From contig CAWEVH010000013.1 of assembly GCA_963812415.1 (NCBI GenBank), forward strand, positions 1 through 64,000: a stretch of DNA of 64,000 bases, read 5' to 3'. This document shows positions 24,462 to 32,678 of the stretch, one piece after another; the stretch's first letter is position 1, and each line of letters starts with the position of its first letter. The position numbers were made by a program, and so were the translations under genes. The notes beneath the pieces are model-generated. The model searched no databases and was not told where the DNA came from. It saw nothing but the letters and a program-made list of their open reading frames with translations. Source of the stretch: JACVRW01 sp963812415. GTDB lineage: Bacteria > Actinomycetota > Thermoleophilia > Solirubrobacterales > Thermoleophilaceae.

Positions 24462-25270
24462 GCTGGCGCGAGTCCGGTGCGCTGCTCGCGGAGCGCGGCC
24501 CCGAGACGCCGCGCGTGGGCGTGGTGCTCGGCTCGGGCCTCGGCGCCGTGGCGGACGGCGTGGCCGACGCGGTCACGGTCGGCTACGAGGAGCTGCCGGG
24601 TTTCCCGGAGCCGGGGGTCGCCGGGCACGCCGGCCGCGCCGTGCTCGGGCGGATCGGCGCCGTGCCGGTCGCCGTCTTTCAGGGACGGGCGCATCTCTAC
24701 GAGGGCGGCGACATCGAGCGGGTGCGCACGCCGGTGCGCGCCCTGCGCGCCGCGGGGGCGGAGGTCCTCGTGCTCACGAACGCGGCCGGGTCGCTGCGTC
24801 CGGAGGCGGGGCCCGGCTCGCTCATGCTGATCGCCGACCACATCAACCTCGCCGCCGACAACGCGCTGATCGGGCCGAACGAGGACGAGCTGGGCCCGCG
24901 CTTCGTGAGCCTCAGGGACGCCTACGACCCCGAGCTCCGCGCTCGCCTGCGCAGCGCCGCGGAGGAGCTCGGGATCACGTTGCACGAGGGCGTCTACCTC
25001 GCGGTGAGCGGCCCGAGCTTCGAGACGCCCGCCGAGATCCGCGCCTTCGCCACGCTCGGCGCCGACGCCGTGGGCATGTCGACCGTGCACGAGACGATCG
25101 TGGCCCGCCACTGCGGGCTGCGCGTGGCCGCCGTGTCGGCGATCACGAACCTGGCGGAGGGCATGAGCGAGCAGGCGCTCAGCCACGAGCAGACGCTCGC
25201 CGACGCCGCCCGCGCGGCCGAGAGCCTGGCCCCGCTGATCACGCGCTTCGTCGAGGGGCTGGCCGACTGA
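24458..25270 (+). CDS. punA: Purine nucleoside phosphorylase (trimeric PNP type)
   Basis: Phosphorolyses inosine and guanosine to base and ribose-1-phosphate. It shows GVVLGSGLGAVADGV (phosphate site), FQGRAHLYEGGD, LTNAAGSLRPEAGPGSLMLI, SGPSFETPAEIRAFATLGAD (purine-site Glu region), GMSTVHETIVARHCGLRV, and the Asn-containing SAITNLAEGM. It is 270 residues. The GTG at 24458 overlaps the deaminase stop; the stop is two bases from the next start. A second, DeoD-like phosphorylase is encoded at 13451, so the organism has two classes. Confidence 0.93.
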   Translation: MSWRESGALLAERGPETPRVGVVLGSGLGAVADGVADAVTVGYEELPGFPEPGVAGHAGRAVLGRIGAVPVAVFQGRAHLYEGGDIERVRTPVRALRAAGAEVLVLTNAAGSLRPEAGPGSLMLIADHINLAADNALIGPNEDELGPRFVSLRDAYDPELRARLRSAAEELGITLHEGVYLAVSGPSFETPAEIRAFATLGADAVGMSTVHETIVARHCGLRVAAVSAITNLAEGMSEQALSHEQTLADAARAAESLAPLITRFVEGLAD

Positions 25271-25272
25271 CG

Positions 25273-26592
25273 GTGCTCGTGCCCGAGCTGATTCGGCGCA
25301 AGCGCGACGGCGGCGAGCTGACGCCCGAGGAGCTGGCCTTCCTCGTGCGGGGCATCAGCGACGGCTCGGTGAGCGACGCGCAGGTGGGCGCGCTCGCGAT
25401 GGCGGTGGTCGTGCGGGGGATGAGCGCCGCCGAGCGGATCGCGCTCACCGGCGAGATGACCCGCTCGGGCGACGTGCTCGACTGGTCGAGCGCCGGGCTC
25501 CCCGGGCCTGCCCTCGACAAGCACTCGACCGGCGGCGTGGGCGACAAGGTCAGCCTGCTGCTGGCGCCGATCGTGGCCGCCTGCGGCGGAGCGGTGCCGA
25601 TGATCTCCGGCCGCGGCCTTGGCCACACGGGCGGGACGCTCGACAAGCTCGAGGCGATACCGGGCTACGACACGACGCCCGACAACGAGACGTTCCGGCG
25701 CGCGGTGGCGAGCGCCGGCTGCGCCATCGTGGGCCAGACCGGCACGCTCGCGCCGGCGGACCGCCGCCTCTATGCCATCCGGGACGCCACCGGGACGGTC
25801 GAGTCGATCCCGCTGATCGCCGCGTCGATCCTCTCCAAGAAGCTGGCGGCCGGCCTCGACGCGCTCGTGATGGACGTGAAGGTGGGCTCCGGGGCCTTTC
25901 TGCCCGGTCACGAGCAGGCATCGGAGCTGGCGCAGGCGATCGTGGAGATCGCGCGCGGCAACGGCCTTCATGCATCGGCGCTCCTCACCGACATGGACCG
26001 CGTGCTCGGCCGGAGCGCCGGCAACGCGGTGGAGGTGCGCGAGTCGATCGACCACCTCACGGGCGCGGCGGCCGACGAGCGTCTGCGCGCGGTGACCCTC
26101 GCGCTGAGCGCCGAGCTGCTCCGGCTCGGCGGCGTGATCGACGACGAGGACGAGGCCCGCGCGGCCGCGGAGCGGGCGCTCGACGGCGGCGTGGCCGCGG
26201 AGCGCTTCGCCGCGATGGTGGCGCAGCTCGGCGGCCCGGCCGACATCGTGGAGGCCCCGGAGCGCCACCTGCCCGCCGCGCCCGTGACGCTGGCCGCCGA
26301 GCCCGCCACGGCGGGGATCGTGACCGGAGTGCAGGTGCGAGCAGTGGGCGTGGCCGTGATCGCCCTGGGCGGCGGCCGCACGCGCGAGACCGACCCCGTG
26401 GACCACGCGGTCGGCCTGACCGAGGTGGCCGCACCGGGCGAGCGGGTGGGGCCCGGCGAGCGCCCGCTGGCGCTCGTCCACGCGCGCGACGAGGCCTCCG
26501 CCGGGCGCGCGTGTGACGCGCTCCGCGACGCGTACGCGATCGGCGACCTGCCGCCGCGCGCCGTGCCGGCGGTGCTCGAGATCCTGCGATGA
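25273..26592 (+). CDS. deoA: Thymidine/pyrimidine-nucleoside phosphorylase
   Basis: Phosphorolyses thymidine and related pyrimidine nucleosides. The signature KHSTGGVGDKVSLLLAPIVA is intact, with MISGRGLGHTGGTLDKLEAI, GQTGTLAPADRRLYAIRDAT and SIPLIAASILSKKLAAGLDA. The C-terminal domain has GGGRTRETDPVDHAVGLTEV. Length 439 residues is typical. The GTG at 25273 lies two bases after the PNP stop, and ATGA links it to the adenosine deaminase, so it is mid-operon. Its product 2-deoxyribose-1-phosphate would feed DeoB and DeoC encoded further on. Confidence 0.94.
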   Translation: MLVPELIRRKRDGGELTPEELAFLVRGISDGSVSDAQVGALAMAVVVRGMSAAERIALTGEMTRSGDVLDWSSAGLPGPALDKHSTGGVGDKVSLLLAPIVAACGGAVPMISGRGLGHTGGTLDKLEAIPGYDTTPDNETFRRAVASAGCAIVGQTGTLAPADRRLYAIRDATGTVESIPLIAASILSKKLAAGLDALVMDVKVGSGAFLPGHEQASELAQAIVEIARGNGLHASALLTDMDRVLGRSAGNAVEVRESIDHLTGAAADERLRAVTLALSAELLRLGGVIDDEDEARAAAERALDGGVAAERFAAMVAQLGGPADIVEAPERHLPAAPVTLAAEPATAGIVTGVQVRAVGVAVIALGGGRTRETDPVDHAVGLTEVAAPGERVGPGERPLALVHARDEASAGRACDALRDAYAIGDLPPRAVPAVLEILR

Positions 26593-27563
26593 GCGCGGCA
26601 GAGATCCCCAAGGCGGAGCTGCACGTGCACCTCGAGGGCACCGCCCCGCCGGAGCTGATCCGCCGCCTGGCCGAGCGCAACGGGCTGCCGCTGCCCGACG
26701 GAGCCTTCGATGGCGCGGGCGGCTTCCGCTACGACGACTTCCTCGACTTCCTGAGGACCTACGACCTCGCGGCGAGCGTGATCCGCACCGGCGCGGACTA
26801 CCGCGACATCGTCTACGAGTACCTGGCGAGCTGCGCCCGCGAGGGCGCCGTCTACGTGGAGCTCACCGCCTCGCCCGACCACGCCGCGCTCGTGGGCCTG
26901 ACCGACGAGGAGCACCTCGACGGGATCGCGCGAGGCATCGACGATGCACGGGCGGAGCACGGAATCGAGGGCCGCATCCTCATCTCCTGCGTGCGCAACT
27001 TCGGGGTCGAGCGGGCGCTGCGGGTGGCGCGGCACGCGGCCGAGCGCCCGCACCCCTACGTGGTCGGCTTCTCGATGGCCGGCGACGAGCAGAACTTTCC
27101 GGCGGGGGACTACGCCGAGGCGTTCGAGATCGCCGCGGCGGCGGACCTCGGCTGCACCGTTCATGCCGGCGAGTGGGCGGGCCCGGAGTCGGTGCGCGCC
27201 GCGCTCGAGCTCCCGATCACGCGCATCGCCCACGGTGTGCGCTCGATCGAGGACCCGGCGCTCGTGGAGGAGCTCGCCGAGCGGGAGATCGTGCTCGAGG
27301 TCTGCCCGACGAGCAACGTGGTGCTCGGGGTCTTCCCGACCTACGAGGAGCACCCGCTGCCGCAGCTGATCGAGGCCGGGGTGCGGGTCACGCTCGGCTC
27401 CGATGACCCGCCCTACTTCGGCGCCTCGATCGGCGGCGAGTACGCCATCGCGGGGGAGCGGATGGGTCTGGGGGACACGCTGCTCCGGGAGGTCACGCGG
27501 ACCGCCGTGAATGCCGCATTCTGCGAGGAAACGCTCAAGCCAGCCTTAACTCGCGGTCTCTGA
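26589..27563 (+). CDS. add: Adenosine deaminase
   Basis: Deaminates adenosine and deoxyadenosine to inosine forms. Zinc ligands are visible in KAELHVHLEGTAPPELIRRL and CTVHAGEWAGPESV, the catalytic Glu/His region in RIAHGVRSIED, and the Asp pair in TLGSDDPPYFGASIGGEYAI. ICPTSN-like substrate contacts are EVCPTSNVVLGVF. It has 324 residues, normal for the bacterial family. The ATG overlaps the deoA stop. A 67-base gap with a good Shine-Dalgarno then leads to the transporter genes. Inosine made here can go to PNP. Confidence 0.93.
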   Translation: MSAAEIPKAELHVHLEGTAPPELIRRLAERNGLPLPDGAFDGAGGFRYDDFLDFLRTYDLAASVIRTGADYRDIVYEYLASCAREGAVYVELTASPDHAALVGLTDEEHLDGIARGIDDARAEHGIEGRILISCVRNFGVERALRVARHAAERPHPYVVGFSMAGDEQNFPAGDYAEAFEIAAAADLGCTVHAGEWAGPESVRAALELPITRIAHGVRSIEDPALVEELAEREIVLEVCPTSNVVLGVFPTYEEHPLPQLIEAGVRVTLGSDDPPYFGASIGGEYAIAGERMGLGDTLLREVTRTAVNAAFCEETLKPALTRGL

Positions 27564-27630
27564 CGAGCGTGTAGGGTGACCCGCTTCCGGGCGCCTCGGC
27601 GGCCCGCGACCGAACTTGACTGGAGGGACT

Positions 27631-28677
27631 GTGAACAGGACGTTCCGGCTGTGGATCATGGCGCTCGTCGCGGCGCTGGCACTCGGCGTCGCCGCCTGCG
27701 GCAGCGACGACGATGACGACAGCGGCGGTGGCGGCGGCGAGACCGCCGCCGAAGAGGGGCCCGCGATCAAGGCCGGCGTCGTTACGGACATCGGCGGCCT
27801 CAACGACCGCTCGTTCAACTTCCTCGCCAACAAGGGGCTCGAGGACTCGGCGGACGAGCTCGGGGCCGAGACGCGGGTGCTGCTGTCCGAGTCGAACGCG
27901 GACTACATCCCGAACCTCACGACGCTGACGCAGCAGCAGTTCGACATCATCGTGCCCGTCGGCTTCAGGATGGGTGACGCGACCAACACGATCGCCACCA
28001 AGGTGCCGGACGCGAACTTCGCGATCGTCGACTACCCGGCGACGATTCTCGAGGACAAGCCGAAGAACGTGGAGGGCCTGCTCTTCGCGGAGCAGGAGGC
28101 GGGCTACCTGGCGGGCTATGTCGCCGGCCTGTGGGCGAAGGACAACAATGCGACCACGGTGTCCACGGTCGGCGGCGAGAAGATCCCGCCGGTCGACCAC
28201 TACATCGCCGGCTACCAGGCGGGCGCCAAGGCCGCGAACCCGAAGATCAAGACCCTCAACGCCTACTCGCAGAGCTTCACGGACCAGGCGAAGTGCAAGG
28301 AGATCGCGCTCGACCAGATCGCGAAGGGCTCGAAGGTCGTCTTCCAAGTGGCCGGCGGCTGCGGGCTGGGCGCGCTCGACGCGGCCAAGGAGAAGGGTGT
28401 GCAGGGGATCGGCGTCGACGCGGACCAGGGCTACATCGGCGAGCACATCCTGACGAGCGCACTGAAGAGGGTCGACGTGGCCGTCTTCAACGCGATCAAG
28501 CGCGTTCAGGACGGCACGTTCAAGGGCGGCACCGACGTCATCCACAACGTGGCCAACGACGGCGTGGGCCTTGGCGAGCTCAATGCGGAAGGCCAGAAGT
28601 ACGCCGACCAGGTCAAGGAGATCCAGGACCAGATCGCCAGCGGCGAGATCAAGGACATCCCGGACACCGTCAAGTAG
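27631..28677 (+). CDS. BMP-family nucleoside-binding lipoprotein
   Basis: Periplasmic-type substrate-binding lipoprotein of a nucleoside ABC importer (basic membrane protein/PnrA family). A lipobox LGVAACGS follows a hydrophobic signal (LWIMALVAALALGVAA), then an acidic Asp/Gly linker, then IKAGVVTDIGGLNDRSFNFL, YIPNLTTLTQQQFDIIVPVG, LFAEQEAGYLAGYVAGLWAK and FQVAGGCGLGALDAAKEKGV. The GTG at 27631 has TGGAGGG upstream and was preferred over TTG at 27616. It is followed by ATPase and two permease genes, the usual BMP order. Confidence 0.92.
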   Translation: MNRTFRLWIMALVAALALGVAACGSDDDDDSGGGGGETAAEEGPAIKAGVVTDIGGLNDRSFNFLANKGLEDSADELGAETRVLLSESNADYIPNLTTLTQQQFDIIVPVGFRMGDATNTIATKVPDANFAIVDYPATILEDKPKNVEGLLFAEQEAGYLAGYVAGLWAKDNNATTVSTVGGEKIPPVDHYIAGYQAGAKAANPKIKTLNAYSQSFTDQAKCKEIALDQIAKGSKVVFQVAGGCGLGALDAAKEKGVQGIGVDADQGYIGEHILTSALKRVDVAVFNAIKRVQDGTFKGGTDVIHNVANDGVGLGELNAEGQKYADQVKEIQDQIASGEIKDIPDTVK

Positions 28678-28694
28678 GTAAGTTCCGCCGCGCT

Positions 28695-30224
28695 TTGAGC
28701 CCTGAGGCGGCCGCCCTCGAGCTGCGCGGCATCACGAAGAGGTTCGGCCCGGTCTTCGCGAACGACCGGGTCGACTTCGACCTCCGGAACGGTGAGGTTC
28801 ACGCTCTGCTGGGCGAGAACGGGGCGGGCAAGTCCACGCTGATGTCGATCCTGTACGGGCTCTACCACCCCGACGCGGGCGAGATCCGAATCGATGGCGA
28901 GAAGGTGACGATCGAGTCGCCTTCGGATGCGATCGAGCGCGGAATAGGCATGGTGCACCAGCACTTCATGCTCGTCCCGGTGATGACGGTGACCGAGAAC
29001 ATCGTGCTCGGTGGTGAGCCGCGCGGACGCGCCGGCCTGTTCGACGTCAGGGAGGGTGCGCGGCGCGTGCGCGAGCTCTCGGAGCGGTACGGCCTGGCTG
29101 TCGACCCCGACGCCGTGATCGAGGACGTCAGTGTCGGGATGCAACAGCGCGTCGAGATCCTCAAGGCGCTCTACCGCGACGCGCGGATCCTCGTGCTCGA
29201 CGAGCCGACCGCGGTGCTCACGGCACAGGAGACCGCGGAGCTGTTCAAGGTGCTGCGCTCGCTCAAGGAGGACGGCGTCGCGATCGTCTTCATCAGCCAC
29301 AAGCTCACCGAGGTTCTCGCGATCGCGGATCGCGTGACGGTCCTGCGGCGGGGTCGCAGGGTTGACACCGTCCCGGCCGAGGGCGCCACCGAGGAGAGCC
29401 TCGCCCGCCTGATGGTCGGCCGCGACGTGCTCCTGCGTGTGGACAAGCCGGACGCCTCTCCGCACGAGCCCGCGCTCGAGATAGAGGACCTGTGGGTGCT
29501 CGACGACCGCGATCTCGAGGCTGTGCGCGGCCCGTCGCTCACGGTCCGCCGGGGTGAGATCGTGGCGCTCGCGGGCGTGGACGGCAACGGCCAGAACGAG
29601 CTCGTCGAGGCGATCGCGGGCTTGCGCGGCGTCGTGAGCGGACGGATAGCGGTGGGTGCGAAGGAGGTCTCTGGTCGCGGCGTGCGCGCCGCGACGGACG
29701 CCGGCGTCGCCCACATCCCGGAGGACCGTCACCTTCGGGGACTCGTGCTGGACTTCACGCTCGCCGAGAACCTCGCCCTGCGCGAATACCGCAGGCCGCC
29801 GCTGAGCCGGCACGGCTGGCTGAACGTGCGTCACATCGCCACGCGGGCGCGCAAGCTGCTGCGCGAATTCGACGTGCGCGGCGGCGAGTCCGGCACGCTG
29901 GCGCGCTCGTTGTCGGGAGGCAACCAGCAGAAGGTCTGCATCGCGCGGGAGGTGGCCTCCAATCCGAACCTGCTGATCGCCCACCAGCCCACGAGAGGCC
30001 TGGACGTGGGGGCGATCGAGTTCGTCCACCGCCGGCTCGTCGCGGAGCGCGACAACGGCCGCGGCATCCTCCTGGTCTCGCTCGAGTTCGACGAGATCCG
30101 CTCGCTCGCGGACCGCATACTCGTCATCTTCGAGGGCGAGATCGTTCGCGAGTTCTCGCCCGATGTCTCCGAGGAGGAGCTGGGCTTCGCGATGACGGGC
30201 GGCGGCGGCCGCGCGGCGGCGTGA
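28695..30224 (+). CDS. Nucleoside ABC transporter ATPase (double-cassette)
   Basis: A 509-residue protein with two ATP-binding cassettes, like YufO/RbsA-type sugar and nucleoside importers. The first has ALLGENGAGKSTLMSILYGL, VHQHFMLVP, VSVGMQQRVEILKALYRDAR and ILVLDEPTAVL. The second has a weak Walker A (ALAGVDGNGQNELVEAIAGL), RSLSGGNQQKVCIAREVASN, and LIAHQPTRGLDVGA where DEPT-type Glu is replaced, so only the first site looks fully catalytic. Start TTG at 28695 is 17 bases after the lipoprotein stop. GTGA overlap with the permease. Confidence 0.92.
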   Translation: MSPEAAALELRGITKRFGPVFANDRVDFDLRNGEVHALLGENGAGKSTLMSILYGLYHPDAGEIRIDGEKVTIESPSDAIERGIGMVHQHFMLVPVMTVTENIVLGGEPRGRAGLFDVREGARRVRELSERYGLAVDPDAVIEDVSVGMQQRVEILKALYRDARILVLDEPTAVLTAQETAELFKVLRSLKEDGVAIVFISHKLTEVLAIADRVTVLRRGRRVDTVPAEGATEESLARLMVGRDVLLRVDKPDASPHEPALEIEDLWVLDDRDLEAVRGPSLTVRRGEIVALAGVDGNGQNELVEAIAGLRGVVSGRIAVGAKEVSGRGVRAATDAGVAHIPEDRHLRGLVLDFTLAENLALREYRRPPLSRHGWLNVRHIATRARKLLREFDVRGGESGTLARSLSGGNQQKVCIAREVASNPNLLIAHQPTRGLDVGAIEFVHRRLVAERDNGRGILLVSLEFDEIRSLADRILVIFEGEIVREFSPDVSEEELGFAMTGGGGRAAA

Positions 30225-31480
30225 CGCCCGAGCGCGACCCGCGGGAGCCCGATCCCGACCTGGGTGGCCTCACCGCCGAGGAGCAGGAGACCGCCGGGGC
30301 GATCACCCCCGCCGCGCGGCTCGCCGCCTACGTGCGCGGTGGCGGCATCGTCGTTCCGGTGCTCACCGCGCTGGTCGCGTTCTTCGTGGGCGGGCTCGTG
30401 ATGCTGCTCACGGGCAACGATCCGGTCGCCACCTACGAGGCGATCTGGAAGGGCACCGGCCTCCAATGGTTCCTGCCCTGGACCGGGGACCGCGAGCTGG
30501 CCGCGCTCAACCTTCAGCAGACGCTGATCCTGACGACGCCGCTCATCCTCACGGGTCTGGCGGTGGCGTTCGCGTTCCGCGCCGGCCTCTTCAACATTGG
30601 CGGGAACGGCCAATACATCATGGGGTCGATCGCCGCCGTGGTCGTTGCCTCAGAGCTGACGGGACTGCCCGCCTGGATCCTCATCGTGGTGGCGATGGTG
30701 GCGGCCTGCCTGGCCGGCGCGGTCTGGGCGGGGATCGCAGGTGTGCTCAAGGCGACCACCGGCGCCAACGAGGTGATCTCGACGATCATGCTCAACTACA
30801 CCGCGCTCTACATCGGCTTCTACCTGTTCGGCGTCGACGGTCCCCTCCAGAACGACGAGGACGAAGTCGCTCGCGGTTTCGAACGAGATCCTGGAGGCCG
30901 CCCACCTGCCGGTGTTCTGGGGCGACCCGGTCCTCCAGGGCCTCCATATCGGGCTCTTCGTGGCGCTACTCGCCGTGGTCGTGTTCTGGCTCGTCCTCAA
31001 CCGCTCCACGACCGGGTACGAGGTCCGGGCGGTGGGCCTGAACCCCGAAGCGGCGCGCTACAGCGGGATCAGCGTGGGCAAGAGCTACGTGCTCGTCATG
31101 GCGGTCTGCGGGGTGTTCGCCGGACTGGCGGGCGCGCTCGACGTCCTTGGCTGGCAGTTCAAGGTCGGCACCGACGACATCCAGACCACGCAGGTCGGCT
31201 TCTTCGGCATTGCCGTGGCGCTGCTGGGACGCAACACCGCCAGCGGCACGGTTGCGTCGGCGATCCTGTTCGGGGCGCTGATCAGCGGCACCTCGCAGCG
31301 CAACCTCGACCCGACGATCTTCGAGCCGTCGCTCGCCGCGAACCTCACGCTGATCATCCAGGGCCTCGTCGTGTTGTTCGTGAGCGCCGACGTCCTGGTG
31401 CTCTCCGCGCTTCGGCGGGGGCGCGTTCTCCTCGGCGCGCGCCGGCGCCGCGCGCGCAGCCGGCGGAGGGGGAGTCGTGA
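30221..31480 (+). CDS. Nucleoside ABC transporter permease (frameshifted)
   Basis: Membrane subunit of the BMP-type importer (YufP/BPD_transp_2 family). The N-terminal part has VPVLTALVAFFVGGLVMLLT, TTPLILTGLAVAFAFRAGLF, NIGGNGQYIMGSIAAVVVAS and NEVISTIMLNYTALYIGFYL. It then leaves frame, and the rest (EILEAAHLPVFWGDPVLQGL, GYEVRAVGLNPEAARYSGIS, VGFFGIAVALLGRNTASGTV) continues in the +1 frame from about 30875. The break lies in 30840-30875. The stop at 31478-31480, overlapping the next start, is in the original frame, so at least one further shift near 31400-31475 or a different true end is needed. Confidence 0.85.
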   Translation: MTPERDPREPDPDLGGLTAEEQETAGAITPAARLAAYVRGGGIVVPVLTALVAFFVGGLVMLLTGNDPVATYEAIWKGTGLQWFLPWTGDRELAALNLQQTLILTTPLILTGLAVAFAFRAGLFNIGGNGQYIMGSIAAVVVASELTGLPAWILIVVAMVAACLAGAVWAGIAGVLKATTGANEVISTIMLNYTALYIGFYLFGVDGPLQNDEDEVARGFERDPGGRPPAGVLGRPGPPGPPYRALRGATRRGRVLARPQPLHDRVRGPGGGPEPRSGALQRDQRGQELRARHGGLRGVRRTGGRARRPWLAVQGRHRRHPDHAGRLLRHCRGAAGTQHRQRHGCVGDPVRGADQRHLAAQPRPDDLRAVARREPHADHPGPRRVVRERRRPGALRASAGARSPRRAPAPRAQPAEGES

Positions 31481-32676
31481 CCGCGCTCGCCGCCCGCGCG
31501 CCCGCCGAGCTCATGACGGCGCGGAGCGTGGGCTGGGCGGGCGTCGCGCTTGGGGCACTGGCGTGGTTCATCACGCTGCCGCCGTTCATGCTGCGCAGCG
31601 CGCTGCCGTCGCTCGCCGTGGCCGCCATGGCGATCGCCGCCGGCGTCTACGTGGTCCGCGGCGGGATGCGGCGACTCGGCTACGGCGCGATCGTGGCGGG
31701 GGTGGTCGGTGGGATCGGCGCCGTCGTCGCGACGAAGTCCGGCGAGGCCAACCTCGAGGCCGTGTTCGTGTGGTCCGCGCTGTTCGCCGCGATGCTGCGC
31801 TTCGCAACGCCGCTCGTGTTCGCAGCCGTCGGCGGCATCTTCTCGGAGCGCAGCGGCGTCATCAACATCGGCCTCGAGGGCATGATGCTGATGGGCGCAT
31901 TCTTCGGCATCTTCGGCGCCGACCTGTTCGGCTCGTGGGTCGCGGGCCTGGTCGTGGGCATGGCCGCGGGCGCTGTGTCCGGCCTCGTGCACGCGTTCTT
32001 CTCGATCCAGCTACGCGCCGACCAGGTGGTGAGCGGCACGGCGGTGAACCTGCTCGCGCTCGGCATCACCGGCTACGTGTTCGTAGCGCATTACGGGGAG
32101 CAGGGCACGCCCAGCGATGTCTCGCGCGTCCCGAACGTGACGCTTCCGCTGATCGAGGACATCCCGTTCGTGGGCGACATCATCGGCACGATGAGCCTGC
32201 TCACGTGGGCGGCGCTGCTGCTCGTGCCGCTGGTGGCCATCTACCTGTTCCGCACGCGGGGCGGTCTGCGGCTGCGCTCGGTCGGAGAGAAGCCGCGAGC
32301 AGCGGACACCGTCGGCCTGCCCGTGATCCGCACCCGCTACCTCGCCGTCATCGCCTCCGGCGTGTTTGCCGCGCTCGGGGGCGCGTACCTGTCGATCGCG
32401 CTGCTCGGCTCCTTCAACGAGAACATGACCGCCGGCCGCGGCTTCATCGCCCTTGCCTGTGTGATCTTCGGGAACTGGCGGCCGGTCGGCGCCCTCGCGG
32501 CGGCGTGCCTGTTCGGCTTCTCGAGCGCGCTGGCGCAGCGGCTGCCCGAGTTCTCCGAGTCCACGGCGGTGCTGTTCCAGGCGCTGCCCTACGTGCTGAC
32601 CCTGATCGTCGTGGCGGGCGTGATCGGCCGCTCGCGCCCGCCGGCCGCGATCGGCATCCCGTACGTGAAGGAGTAG
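31477..32676 (+). CDS. Nucleoside ABC transporter permease 2
   Basis: A 399-residue permease of the YufQ type. After an N-terminal hydrophobic extension with extra helices (LAVAAMAIAAGVYVVRGGM, YGAIVAGVVGGIGAVVATK), the core reads FAAVGGIFSERSGVINIGLE, GMMLMGAFFGIFGADLFGSW, ADQVVSGTAVNLLALGITGY, LRSVGEKPRAADTVGLPVIR and ASGVFAALGGAYLSIALLGS. It starts with GTG overlapping the preceding stop and ends two bases before an unknown gene. It should pair with the upstream permease. Confidence 0.92.
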   Translation: MTALAARAPAELMTARSVGWAGVALGALAWFITLPPFMLRSALPSLAVAAMAIAAGVYVVRGGMRRLGYGAIVAGVVGGIGAVVATKSGEANLEAVFVWSALFAAMLRFATPLVFAAVGGIFSERSGVINIGLEGMMLMGAFFGIFGADLFGSWVAGLVVGMAAGAVSGLVHAFFSIQLRADQVVSGTAVNLLALGITGYVFVAHYGEQGTPSDVSRVPNVTLPLIEDIPFVGDIIGTMSLLTWAALLLVPLVAIYLFRTRGGLRLRSVGEKPRAADTVGLPVIRTRYLAVIASGVFAALGGAYLSIALLGSFNENMTAGRGFIALACVIFGNWRPVGALAAACLFGFSSALAQRLPEFSESTAVLFQALPYVLTLIVVAGVIGRSRPPAAIGIPYVKE

Positions 32677-32678
32677 CG